This document shows positions 31,929 to 39,480 of a stretch of 39,480 bases of DNA, in pieces (the first letter of the stretch is position 1; each line of letters opens with the position of its first letter). The position numbers and the translations under genes are program-made. The notes beneath the pieces are model-generated. The model made no database searches. It saw only the letters and a list, made by a program, of their open reading frames with translations, and was not told where the DNA came from. Source of the DNA: JAJKIP01 sp040509055 (GTDB lineage: Bacteria > Bacteroidota > Bacteroidia > Chitinophagales > Chitinophagaceae); the NCBI GenBank assembly GCA_040509055.1, contig JBEVLT010000352.1, positions 1-39,480 of the forward strand, given 5' to 3'.

Positions 31929-32603
31929 ATGCAGAAGATGATTTTTTTCGTGGCTACACTCCTGTTGCTGAATAGCTGGCATTGCCGTTCGCAGGGCGAT
32001 ACACGAGCCTTCAGCTTTGAATCGCTGGGCTGGAAGATATCGGTGCCCTCTTACCTGAGGATAGAGGATTCGGCATTTATTTATACGAGAGAAAGACGGC
32101 TCAGGGCCATGCAGCGGCAAACCATTACCCCGCAGGAAGGCGTGGTGTACGACAGCCCTTCGCCTGCAAACGAAAACCGGCCCGTGTACCAGCCGCCTTC
32201 TGAACAGGTGAATCCTGAAAAAGTGCTGCTGCATATCAGCGATACAGGCTGGCAGGCGATGATAGGTACGTCGATGATCGCCTCGGTGACGCCGCTGGAT
32301 ACTTATGATACAAAGGACTGGTCGCAGCTGCTGAAGCAGGTGCGGCAGGAACTGGTGAGCGCCTATACGAAATCGTACTTACCCAAAGCCACTATCGATA
32401 GTGTTTATACCACGGAAACGATCGGCGGAAAGACATTTGATAAAACCTGGTTAAGGATTACCGGGGAGGTATATAATAACTATGTGATTGTTTATTCCCG
32501 GTCGATCGGCGGCTTCGCCTTTCATTGCGCTATTTACTACCGCGATACGGCACGGGGCGATTATTTCCAGGACATCTGGAAGCAATCGGTCTTTGCGCGG
32601 TAG
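31929..32603 (+). CDS. Secreted protein of unknown function
   Basis: This 224-residue protein has an N-terminal hydrophobic signal (MIFFVATLLLLNSWHCRSQG). A cysteine near its end (HCRSQ) does not make a proper lipobox. The mature part is a mixed alpha/beta domain (FSFESLGWKISVPSYLR ... SYTKSYLPKATIDSVYTTET ... YVIVYSRSIGGFAFHCAIYY) with a proline-rich linker at ~75-95. I recognise no catalytic motif or family. It ends 11 nt from the convergent DUF6263 gene. Confidence 0.7.
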   Translation: MQKMIFFVATLLLLNSWHCRSQGDTRAFSFESLGWKISVPSYLRIEDSAFIYTRERRLRAMQRQTITPQEGVVYDSPSPANENRPVYQPPSEQVNPEKVLLHISDTGWQAMIGTSMIASVTPLDTYDTKDWSQLLKQVRQELVSAYTKSYLPKATIDSVYTTETIGGKTFDKTWLRITGEVYNNYVIVYSRSIGGFAFHCAIYYRDTARGDYFQDIWKQSVFAR

Positions 32604-32614
32604 TCCGGCGCAGC

Positions 32615-33535
32615 TTACCGCGTGGTCGTCAGCTCGTTTTTTATGATCATCGTGATGATCATACCGGTAGCGGACGGCCCTGCATCGGTCTTCATCTCCG
32701 CAGTACCGGCAATCTGTTGTTTACCGGCACAAGAAATGATCCACCCGGTTTTCTTATCGATCTCGATGTCAGTCAGCATGGTCCCGGTCAGGTCGTATTT
32801 TACGAACATCTTGTCCAATGGCATGTACTCATCCTTGTTCTCCGTGCGGATCAGCGAACTTCCTGCGATGCGGTAAGAAGAGTCCGTGACTGCTTTCAGT
32901 TCGTAGATCGTTTCCACTGCAGCCGGCAGACCGGATTCCAGCCTGCTGCGTACAGACCATTTGTTGCCCGGCGCCACCCTGGTATCCGGGAATAGGGCAG
33001 TTACCATTTCGATGCTTCCTTTCAGCGCCTGATCGCCATATGCTTTTGTAACCTGGTCCCTGAGCTGTTGTTTTTGCGCATCGGATACCCCCGCAAGCGA
33101 ATCGGCAATCCCTGCAATTAACGATTCGACCCCGCTGCTTGCTGTAATCCTGCCTTTTTTTGTCATCCGGATATCGAAAGGCTTGTTGATGATCATAGCC
33201 AGCAGGTTGGACATGGGATCGTTGTCCTTGTCCGAACTATACGATACGTTGCCATCCGGAAGCTTCATGTCTACCGCCAGGCGGGTATACCTCGCTTCCA
33301 TGAGGTATAGGGTATCGCGGATACCGGTTACGGTAAAGTTGATCGTACTGCTTACGTTCATGGACACATCCGTTTGCTGCCCGCTCACGGTCTGCCGGAT
33401 GGATACTTTCGAAGCGGAGCTATGGGTGTATGTCCCGTTCCTGGCAAGATTCAGGGCTATCAGTTCCTGGGCCCGGGCCGTGATCGCCATCATCAGTACC
33501 AGTGCAAAACCAGCGATTTTTTTTACCTGCATCAT
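32615..33535 (-). CDS. Secreted DUF6263-like protein
   Basis: This protein is about 306 residues long. MMQVKKIAGFALVLMMAITARA is a signal peptide, so the start is 33535 (or 33532); upstream codons to 33559 are unsupported. The mature part is beta-rich with a DUF6263-like arrangement: NVSSTINFTVTGIRDTLYLMEARYT early, DIRMTKKGRITASSG in the middle, and SSLIRTENKDEYMPLDKM and TDIEIDKKTGWIIS late. The strand pattern suggests a lipid- or ligand-binding barrel, but this is inference. It is a convergent partner of the unknown secreted protein at 31929 and probably unrelated to it. Confidence 0.75.
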   Translation of the reverse strand: MMQVKKIAGFALVLMMAITARAQELIALNLARNGTYTHSSASKVSIRQTVSGQQTDVSMNVSSTINFTVTGIRDTLYLMEARYTRLAVDMKLPDGNVSYSSDKDNDPMSNLLAMIINKPFDIRMTKKGRITASSGVESLIAGIADSLAGVSDAQKQQLRDQVTKAYGDQALKGSIEMVTALFPDTRVAPGNKWSVRSRLESGLPAAVETIYELKAVTDSSYRIAGSSLIRTENKDEYMPLDKMFVKYDLTGTMLTDIEIDKKTGWIISCAGKQQIAGTAEMKTDAGPSATGMIITMIIKNELTTTR

Positions 33536-33706
33536 TGTTTGAACAGGCGGCTTTGCCACCCCGGGTTAAAAATAGGAAGAATAACCGGTGGGGAAGAGCT
33601 GGCCAGGCCGGCAGGCGCAAAAAGTTAACCGGGATCGCGCGCATCCGATCCCTTTCTTCCTTATTTTGCGGCCCAAGTCATTTTGTTCACCTTGTAAAAA
33701 CTCCAT

Positions 33707-34180
33707 ATGGAATCCACCGAACAACACCTCTTCGAAGGACCTGAATACCAGCTTGTGCAAGCCAGCGGCGGTAAACGTTTTGCCAACTACCTTATTGACA
33801 CAGTTTTTTTTCTCGTTTTAATGTTCCTGTTTGGATTGTTGCTGGGGATGCTGAATCCGGAATCCGTTGATCCGATGACAGCAGACGACCCGGGATTTGG
33901 CCTGATAGATCTCCTATCCATTATATTGTATGTTGCTTATTTTTCCTTGCTTGAGATCATTTTTAAAGGAAAATCGCTGGGCAAACTGATCACCGGCACC
34001 CGGGCGGTCAGGGAAGACGGTTCTTATATCACGCCAAAGGAAGCTTTCCTTCGCGCGCTGAGCCGGCTGGTACCATTCGAGCCTTTTAGCGCACTGGGCT
34101 CTCCCTCTTACCCCTGGCATGACAAGTGGAGCCGTACCTATGTGATCGATGAGCGGCAATCCAACCACCCGGCAGCCTGA
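33707..34180 (+). CDS. RDD-family membrane protein
   Basis: This 157-residue protein has two to three membrane segments. The RDD signature is ASGGKRFANYLIDTVFF (residues ~19-35), where the arginine and aspartate are the name-giving residues, and the second half has KGKSLGKLITGTRAV and FLRALSRLVPFEPFS. RDD proteins are small membrane proteins of varied role, and a few work as Na+(Li+, K+)/H+ antiporters. A near -7 box (TTATTTTG, 33661-33668) is upstream. It is followed after 19 nt by a glycine-zipper protein on the same strand. Confidence 0.85.
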   Translation: MESTEQHLFEGPEYQLVQASGGKRFANYLIDTVFFLVLMFLFGLLLGMLNPESVDPMTADDPGFGLIDLLSIILYVAYFSLLEIIFKGKSLGKLITGTRAVREDGSYITPKEAFLRALSRLVPFEPFSALGSPSYPWHDKWSRTYVIDERQSNHPAA

Positions 34181-34199
34181 TCATAAAACTCTGTACAAC

Positions 34200-34616
34200 A
34201 TGATACGTTTGCTTGTATTTATTGCAGCCATGGCCATAGCGTCGGTTACGGTTGGTCAATCGGCCGGCTACAAAGATTCGATTGAAGTGGTAAAAGCAGG
34301 GCTGGGCGGACTGCGGTTTTACCAGCATGACAAACAATTGAAGATGTCGCAGCTGACGTCAACCGTACGCTCCAATCCACAGGCTTTTGCCGCCATTCAA
34401 AAGGCAAAGACCAATAATACACTGGCCTTTATCACCGGGTTTATCGGCGGTGCGCTGATCGGCTACGAGATAGGCAATGCCGTGGCCGGTAAAAAGGTGA
34501 ACGGTGCGGTGATCGGGGTAGGGGCCGGATTTATCGGCATCAGCATTCCTTTTGGTATCGGGGGTGTAAAGAATACCAAACGCGCCGTTTACCTGTACAA
34601 TGCGGCGTACCGGTAA
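34200..34616 (+). CDS. Small exported glycine-zipper protein
   Basis: This 138-residue protein starts at ATG 34200 (MIRLLVFIAAMAIASVTVGQ, a signal peptide); the frame opening at 34149 overlaps the RDD gene. The C-terminal half has glycine-zipper-like membrane segments (FITGFIGGALIGYEIGNAVAG, then VIGVGAGFIGISIPFGIGG) and ends YLYNAAYR. The middle (LKMSQLTSTVRSNPQAFAAI) is helical. Glycine-zipper proteins often sit in or on the outer membrane. No named family was recognised. It is probably cotranscribed with the RDD gene. Confidence 0.7.
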   Translation: MIRLLVFIAAMAIASVTVGQSAGYKDSIEVVKAGLGGLRFYQHDKQLKMSQLTSTVRSNPQAFAAIQKAKTNNTLAFITGFIGGALIGYEIGNAVAGKKVNGAVIGVGAGFIGISIPFGIGGVKNTKRAVYLYNAAYR

Positions 34617-34620
34617 GTGC

Positions 34621-34818
34621 TCAATTTACTTTTTCAAACAGGTATTTTCCTTTGATGTGCCGGTTCAGGTAAATTCCTTTGGCGTCCGAGGTTTTCAGGG
34701 CCCGGTATACCTCTTCCGGCACCTCTTTATAATCGTAGACCAGCCCTGATACAAACCTTACCCGGAGCGTAGCCGTAGTTGTATCGTAACTGATGCTGGC
34801 AATCACGGTCGATGGCAT
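34621..34818 (-). CDS. KTSC-domain protein
   Basis: This 65-residue protein consists of one KTSC domain: IASISYDTTTATLRVRFVSG, YDYKEVPEEVYRALKTSDAKG and NRHIKGKYLFEKV. KTSC domains are named after a motif in bacterial lysyl-tRNA synthetases and are found as tiny stand-alone proteins of unknown function. It converges on the glycine-zipper gene with 4 nt between stop codons, and sits 48 nt before the end of the upstream GT39 gene on its strand. Confidence 0.82.
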   Translation of the reverse strand: MPSTVIASISYDTTTATLRVRFVSGLVYDYKEVPEEVYRALKTSDAKGIYLNRHIKGKYLFEKVN

Positions 34819-34866
34819 ATCCCGGCATTTATAGGTAGCGCAGGAAACATAATGCCGGACCCGTGC

Positions 34867-36414
34867 CTACTGCATAACAGCCATGTTCACCTCGTTGCCC
34901 TTCCACCCGGTGAGGCGGTGGATGTAAAAATTAGAGACCGGTTTGCCGGACCGGTATACCGGTATGGTAGCCACCAGTTCTTGGTGGCGGTAGTAGTCGC
35001 CAAATAGTTTGCCCGTAACGGTATCTTCGATGGAAGCCACCACACAGTAAGCAGTGTCCATGTCGGCTGTACGCAGGCGTTTCGTGTTCAGCCAGGCGTA
35101 CTGGTGGAGCGATTGAACGGTGCCCAGCCCGATCACGGGGGCATCAGCGGGCCGTGCAAAATAATATTCCACGTGAGCTCCCCACCAGGTGGGGCAAACC
35201 ACCGGCGCATCTCCTGAAAGGCGGCCCTGCGCCACTTCTTTGCGGTAGAGTTCCGCAAACTGCTCGCCGGATTCTTCCCAGCCGTATTTGTCAAGCGTTA
35301 CATCACCTTTGCCCAGGTCCTTTCCACTCTTGTTGCCCATCGTGCCGGGATAGCAGGCAATGGCCAGCGGCCATGCCGCCAGTACCAGCAGGAACACGGC
35401 GGTACTCCATTTCAGCCAGCCGGGGAAAAATGTTTTGGTACTGGTTTGCGCCAGGTGTACGGCCGCCAGCGGCAGCAGGGTGATGTAGGCCGGCCCGCTC
35501 CAGTGAAACCAGATATCACGGAAACAGGAAATCACGATGAGCAGCAACGCCAGCGGCAGGGCGATAAAATTATAGGCCACCAGCGCCGGGTGCAGCGGTC
35601 TCCTTTTTCGTGAAAAAAAGAAGGCTGCCAGCACCAGGATAAAATTGACCGGGTTGCTGATCACCACCTGCTGCAGCAGCTCCAGCCAGAAGCCGTCTTT
35701 GCCGGTATCGGTCTGGTTGATATCCACGCGGGCGCTGTGGAATTTCCAGGTCATAAAATCATACTCCAGGTTCCAGAAAAAGATAGGGCTGCTGATCAGC
35801 AGCGACAGGAGCAATGCGGCGTATAGCTGTGGCCGCCTGAGCCACTCTCTTTTTTTGAAAAGAATAAACAGTCCCAGCCCGGACCAGAGAAAAACCCCGT
35901 GCACCTTGCTCATGATACAGAGACCGGCAGCGGCGCCCACCAGCAACCAGGTCATCCAGTTACGGTCGTTCTGTAGCAGCCGGGCGATCTGCCACAGGCA
36001 AAAGGTCCAGAAAAAAACCTGCGGCGAATCAGGCATGACCAGCACGCCGGCGATCAGCCCGGCATACAGGGAGGCATTGAACAGGCAGGCCGCAAACCAG
36101 CCGGCCCTCTCATCGTGAATCAGCGATACGGCCCGGTACAGGAACCAGGTGGAAAAAGCGCAGCCGATCATGCTGCCGGCGCGTACCATCACTTCATACT
36201 GGTCCAGCCAGCCGTTCAGCGTAAAAAAACGGATCCAGGCCGCTATCATGCCCGGGTGGTCGAAATAGTTCCATTGCAATTGCTGGCTGAACAGCCAGTA
36301 GTAGGTTTCGTCGTTGCCCAGCTCCATTACAGACGCGGTGATGCCGCGCAGGACAAGAAAGATGAGGATAAGGAAAATGACCTTACGCTGGTAGTTCGGA
36401 GGGGTTGATAGCAT
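34867..36414 (-). CDS. GT39-type (ArnT/PMT-like) glycosyltransferase
   Basis: This 515-residue integral membrane protein has about ten membrane helices. The N-terminal loop GNDETYYWLFSQQLQWNYFD carries the acidic residues (E and D following the first helix) of PMT/ArnT-type lipid-phosphosugar transferases, and SKVHGVFLWSGLGLF and WFHWSGPAYI are consistent with the PMT_2 family. Its C-terminal extracytoplasmic domain (~370-515) has VCPTWWGAHVEYYFARPAD. It should transfer a sugar from a polyprenyl phosphate to a periplasmic acceptor, which is unknown. It is divergent from the second PAP2 gene with a 188-base gap that shows no clear motif. Confidence 0.85.
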   Translation of the reverse strand: MLSTPPNYQRKVIFLILIFLVLRGITASVMELGNDETYYWLFSQQLQWNYFDHPGMIAAWIRFFTLNGWLDQYEVMVRAGSMIGCAFSTWFLYRAVSLIHDERAGWFAACLFNASLYAGLIAGVLVMPDSPQVFFWTFCLWQIARLLQNDRNWMTWLLVGAAAGLCIMSKVHGVFLWSGLGLFILFKKREWLRRPQLYAALLLSLLISSPIFFWNLEYDFMTWKFHSARVDINQTDTGKDGFWLELLQQVVISNPVNFILVLAAFFFSRKRRPLHPALVAYNFIALPLALLLIVISCFRDIWFHWSGPAYITLLPLAAVHLAQTSTKTFFPGWLKWSTAVFLLVLAAWPLAIACYPGTMGNKSGKDLGKGDVTLDKYGWEESGEQFAELYRKEVAQGRLSGDAPVVCPTWWGAHVEYYFARPADAPVIGLGTVQSLHQYAWLNTKRLRTADMDTAYCVVASIEDTVTGKLFGDYYRHQELVATIPVYRSGKPVSNFYIHRLTGWKGNEVNMAVMQ

Positions 36415-36602
36415 CTGGGTTGCATTGCAAAAAATTAGCCAATGTTATTTGCAGCAAGCCAATGCGTTTTTGAAATTGTACCGCGAAGATACAGGCCACT
36501 TTGCGCCGCGTTGCAGCATGAGGAAAATTTTCCTTGCCTGCCGGCCCGGGGCGTATTTATAACGACGACCGGTCCTTGCATGTTGTTTGCTCTATCCGGG
36601 GT

Positions 36603-37337
36603 ATGCCGGATCGTTTTCAGCAATTCTGGGATGGAGCCGCTCTTGTGTCGGCGCAGGTAGTGATCTCGCTTCTCCTGTTTGCGGCGGTGATCGCCGTGAT
36701 CGTTTTCCTGGTGCGCGGCCGCATGCGGAAATATAAGCCGGCCGACCTGGCGGTTTTCGACCGCATCAAGCCATGGACAAATGCGCGTACCAGCCGGGTC
36801 ATGTTGTTCATTACCCTGCTGGGCAAGCACCAGTTCCTCATCCCGGCCAACCTGATCCTGATCGTTTATTTCCTGCTGGTCAGCCCGCATTCCTGGTTAT
36901 CCATCCGGGTGGCCGCCATTGCGCTGAGCAGCCTGGCACTGATGTTCCTGTTAAAACATTTGTTCCGGCGCAAACGCCCGCTACCGCCGCTGCTGCAGGC
37001 CGCCAGGGGGTTGAGCTTTCCCAGCGGCCACGCCATCATGGCGGTAACTTTTTACGGCTTGCTTATGTATATCGTAGCGCATACGGTGCCGGTGGGCTGG
37101 CTGCGGTGGTTATCGACGGTGCTGCTGGCTTTGCTCATCGTGCTGATCGGTTTCAGCCGCATCTACCTGCGCGTGCATTATGCCAGCGATGTGCTGGCCG
37201 GTTTTATCATCGGGCTGTTGTGGCTGTTTATTTCGCTGGCTGTAATGCAGCGGGTAGAACAATTCTTGAAGGAACGTGTGCAAACAACGATGCCGGCTGC
37301 TGTTATCACCTGTAGCCCGGTGAAAGCGGTGAACTAA
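36603..37337 (+). CDS. PAP2-family membrane phosphatase (second copy)
   Basis: This 244-residue protein starts at ATG 36603 (MPDRFQQFWDGA); the frame opening at 36534 has no support. It has about six membrane segments and all three PAP2 motifs in canonical form: KHLFRRKRP (Kx6RP), FPSGHAIMA (PSGH) and SRIYLRVHYASDVLAG. It dephosphorylates a lipid such as undecaprenyl pyrophosphate or phosphatidic acid. Motif 2 is typical, unlike the first PAP2 protein at 11961, so the two are probably not recent duplicates. The divergent GT39 gene also uses a polyprenyl-linked substrate. Confidence 0.88.
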   Translation: MPDRFQQFWDGAALVSAQVVISLLLFAAVIAVIVFLVRGRMRKYKPADLAVFDRIKPWTNARTSRVMLFITLLGKHQFLIPANLILIVYFLLVSPHSWLSIRVAAIALSSLALMFLLKHLFRRKRPLPPLLQAARGLSFPSGHAIMAVTFYGLLMYIVAHTVPVGWLRWLSTVLLALLIVLIGFSRIYLRVHYASDVLAGFIIGLLWLFISLAVMQRVEQFLKERVQTTMPAAVITCSPVKAVN

Positions 37338-37359
37338 GTGAGGCTTCGCCCTGCTTGTT

Positions 37360-37695
37360 TCAGGCGATCATGCTTTGGGCTTCTATTTCATCCATGCGGA
37401 TGGCCATGTGGCTTTCTGTATACACGCATTGCCCGTTTTTGATCAGCAATACCTGTGGCGATTCATGCTGTACGCCCAGGTCCTGTGCTATTTTGTTGGA
37501 TAGCGGCCGGTAAGCGAAAATATCGAGGTAATAAAAGTCGATGCCGCCGGGTGCCGGTTTTTTATCCAGCCTGTGCCTGACCATGCTGCTGATGGAGCAG
37601 CGGGTGGAATGTTTGTAAATGACCTGCGGCGTAGTAGCCGATCGTTCCAGTATATCCTTTAGCTGGTCTTCAGCTATCAGCGGTATCCATTGCAT
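37360..37695 (-). CDS. ytxJ: YtxJ-like thioredoxin-fold protein
   Basis: This 111-residue protein starts at ATG 37695 (MQWIPLIAEDQLKDIL); the frame extends to 37746 without support. The motif VIYKHSTRCSISSMV has a single catalytic cysteine (C33 in a CxxS arrangement), followed by FYYLDIFAYRPLSNKIA, the cis-proline region ESPQVLLIKNG and an acidic C-terminus. This is the pattern of YtxJ (bacilliredoxin C), which reduces bacillithiol-protein mixed disulfides. Bacteroidota of this kind are thought to make bacillithiol, but no biosynthesis gene is in the window. Confidence 0.85.
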   Translation of the reverse strand: MQWIPLIAEDQLKDILERSATTPQVIYKHSTRCSISSMVRHRLDKKPAPGGIDFYYLDIFAYRPLSNKIAQDLGVQHESPQVLLIKNGQCVYTESHMAIRMDEIEAQSMIA

Positions 37696-37830
37696 GGCAG
37701 ATGATTTGAAGCGGTAAAAACAAAAACAAAGCCGGTTCTGATGCAAGCGGGTAAATATATGGATAAAGTGAGAAGGGACGGCCTGCCGGCGAATGGCATG
37801 TCAATTGTAATGATACCATAAACGTACACT

Positions 37831-38013
37831 ATGAATAAGAAAGTAATCGCAACAGCATTGATACTCGGCGGAGCCGCGGTATATGCCATCAGGAAATTAA
37901 CGCAGCGCGAACCAAAAACCATGAAGGCTGCCTATCAGCGGCCCGGTAAACACCTGACCAATGTATTTGCCCGCGCCAAAGCCGCCAGGTCGCACAACGG
38001 GGCGCCGGCCTGA
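37831..38013 (+). CDS. Tiny membrane-anchored protein of unknown function
   Basis: This 60-residue protein begins MNKKVIATALILGGAAVYAI, one membrane segment, and continues with a very basic tail (RKLTQREPKTMKAAY ... FARAKAARSHNG). It lies in a short gap between the YtxJ-like and DUF763 genes and ends 8 nt from the convergent DUF763 stop. The codon pattern looks coding, but the gene is short and I do not recognise a family. Confidence 0.55.
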   Translation: MNKKVIATALILGGAAVYAIRKLTQREPKTMKAAYQRPGKHLTNVFARAKAARSHNGAPA

Positions 38014-38021
38014 ACAAAAGT

Positions 38022-39236
38022 TTAAAACAATTTCAATTGTACGCCCTTGCGTACCGGACGTGGCGGACGGGCATTGCCAAAAACGGTTTTGCCGCCGTAC
38101 TTCCAGGACTCGTCCCTTTCTTTTTGGATCAGCGCATCAAAATTGGAATTGGGTATAAAATCTCTTTCTGCACGGGCAGCCAGCTCGTGCAGTTTTTTTA
38201 TTGCTGCCGTCTTATCCGTTTCGCCCAGCTTTGCTCTATGAACAGCCGTTTGCAGCGTAGCGATCGTTTCATCGTATACATGGGTTGGCACAGGAAAAGG
38301 ATGACCGTCTTTGCCGCCATGGGCAAAGGAGAACCGGGCCGGATCGGAGAAGCGGGAGGGATGACCATGGATGACTTCGCTGACCAGTGCAAGCGATTGT
38401 ACCGTACGCGGCCCCACGCCGGGCAATAAAAGTAATTCTTCAAAACTTTCGGGGTGCTGCTCATGCGCCAGCCAGAGTACAGCGCCCAGCCGTTTCGTGT
38501 TCACGTCACCGGCCTGCACATCATGGTGGCCGGGCATGCAAAGTCGCTGAAATTCCCCAATAATATCACCGGGTTTCGCGCCGGCGATCTGTACGATGTC
38601 CTTCCGGGCGCCGGCTGCGCCGGCATCGGTCAGGTTGAGGATCTGGCCCTGGTTGATGCCGCAGATGCCGGTATGCGGTGTTTCGGTAAATGAGCGGAGG
38701 CTCGCCGAATGCCAGTGGTAACGCCGGGCGGTACGGTTGACCGTGTCCATGCCCTGCTGCACCACCGTCCATTGCCCGGTATCGCTGAGGATGAAATTGT
38801 GCGTATAAAGCTGGAAGCCGTCCTGTACAGCCGTATTGTCCACCTTGGCGCTGAGCTTGCTGCAGCGCACCAGTTCATTGCCATCCAGCCCGGTACTGTC
38901 GGCCAGCCGAAGCAATTCGGACGGTGTTTCTTTTGAAAATTTGCCCTTACCACCACAGATGTAAATACCCAGCTGTTTTGCATGCGGGTTGATGGCCCGT
39001 TTCAGCGCACCCATCACCGACGTGGTGATGCCGGAAGAGTGCCAGTCCATGCCCATGACGGCGCCAAAGCTCTGGAACCAGAACGGATCGGACAACCTGC
39101 GCAACACTTCCTCCTTCCCGTATTCGGTAATGATGGCTTCCGTAATGGCGAGTCCGAGCCTGGCCATGCGGTCGGCCAGCCATTTAGGTACATAGCCATA
39201 GTGGAGGGGGAGGTCGGCAGCACCGGATCGTTTCAT
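38022..39236 (-). CDS. DUF763-family protein with HhH motif
   Basis: This 404-residue DUF763 protein begins MKRSGAADLPLHYGYVPKWL. Conserved blocks follow: GMDWHSSGITTSVMGALK (~62-79), ICGGKGK (~93-99), YTHNFIL, CGINQGQILNLTD (~192-204) and RFSFAHGGKDGHPFPV (~301-316). A helix-hairpin-helix lies at ~266-290 (EELLLLPGVGPRTVQSLALV), implying non-specific DNA contact. The protein ends GVQLKLF, and QLKLF resembles the bacterial sliding-clamp binding pentapeptide (QL-S/D-LF). DUF763 has no established function; together these suggest a DNA repair or processing enzyme, which is inference. A partial -7 box (TACTTTTA, 39241-39248 minus) is just upstream. Confidence 0.85.
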   Translation of the reverse strand: MKRSGAADLPLHYGYVPKWLADRMARLGLAITEAIITEYGKEEVLRRLSDPFWFQSFGAVMGMDWHSSGITTSVMGALKRAINPHAKQLGIYICGGKGKFSKETPSELLRLADSTGLDGNELVRCSKLSAKVDNTAVQDGFQLYTHNFILSDTGQWTVVQQGMDTVNRTARRYHWHSASLRSFTETPHTGICGINQGQILNLTDAGAAGARKDIVQIAGAKPGDIIGEFQRLCMPGHHDVQAGDVNTKRLGAVLWLAHEQHPESFEELLLLPGVGPRTVQSLALVSEVIHGHPSRFSDPARFSFAHGGKDGHPFPVPTHVYDETIATLQTAVHRAKLGETDKTAAIKKLHELAARAERDFIPNSNFDALIQKERDESWKYGGKTVFGNARPPRPVRKGVQLKLF

Positions 39237-39345
39237 GACTTAAAAGTACAACGGATCGGCCGGGCCCGGGCTGCCATGCTGTTAAAACAAGGATTAGCGA
39301 TTCCGTGAATTTGTGCGGTGTTCTGAATCAACGGGAAACAGGCCG

Positions 39346-39480
39346 CTATTTTTTGAAAGGTGTCTTTTTTCCCTGTTTTTCAGCTTCTTTTTCCTGCTCC
39401 GGGGTGGGCAGGTCTTCTATATTGCCACTTTCGCGCAGGTATTCTTCCGCACGTTTGTCCAGCAGGGGTTGGGGCGGCAG
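39346..39480 (-). CDS. C-terminal fragment of an unidentified protein (cut by the window edge)
   Basis: The last 44 codons and a TAG stop of a minus-strand gene enter from the right edge. The visible residues include LPPQPLLDKRAEEYLRESG and a charged tail PEQEKEAEKQGKKTPFKK. The tail is low complexity and I cannot name the family. It is upstream of DUF763 on the same strand, 109 nt away. Confidence 0.6.
   Translation of the reverse strand: MPPQPLLDKRAEEYLRESGNIEDLPTPEQEKEAEKQGKKTPFKK

Overview
The window looks like a housekeeping-rich chromosomal segment of a Bacteroidota bacterium, most likely family Chitinophagaceae. The signs are Bacteroidota-type promoter boxes (TAnnTTTG) close to many starts, A-rich leaders without clear Shine-Dalgarno sites, a protein with a C-terminal type IX secretion (T9SS) sorting domain, and families typical of the phylum (DUF6702, DUF6263, YtxJ-like, a short PspC protein, CNNM/CorC). 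GC is about 55% by eye. I see no rRNA, tRNA, CRISPR array, transposase or phage gene. The genus is inference.

Region 1-6900 holds pyrimidine and cofactor genes: pyrR, a small outer-membrane barrel, pyrB, coaD, a hotdog thioesterase, a two-part NUDIX protein and pyrE. These are followed by a secreted HMA-like CxxC protein, a secreted MORN/YwqK-like protein and a secreted esterase. Region 6900-12600 has a HupE/UreJ-like membrane protein in operon with a secreted M1 metallopeptidase and divergent from a DUF6702 protein. A perfect inverted repeat lies between the two transcription units. A PAP2 phosphatase then overlaps a CNNM/CorC-type protein by one base. Region 12600-18600 has an LtaS-like inner-membrane sulfatase-fold transferase, a lower-GC gene flanked by two diverged ~190 bp direct repeats, a methyltransferase and a glmM-type phosphohexomutase.

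Region 18600-27400 has a periplasmic PaoABC-type molybdenum hydroxylase operon, a cysteine desulfurase, a short PspC protein missed by plain longest-ORF calling, aconitase and a secreted protein. Region 27600-29530 is a LytS/LytTR-type two-component pair. Region 29600-39480 holds a T9SS-sorted protein with two 91-residue Ig-like repeats, several secreted or membrane proteins (DUF6263, RDD, glycine-zipper), a KTSC protein, a GT39-type glycosyltransferase, a second PAP2 phosphatase, a YtxJ-like thioredoxin-fold protein, a tiny membrane protein, a DUF763 protein with a helix-hairpin-helix and a clamp-binding-like C-terminus, and the tail of one more gene.

Most of the window is ordinary core metabolism and envelope biology. 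The best leads are the DUF763 protein, the split HupE/DUF6702/M1 cluster with its intergenic palindrome, the repeat-flanked lower-GC gene with a four-part architecture, and a PyrR that seems to have no attenuator to act on. I do not see clear evidence of a complete, wholly new defence or mobile system.
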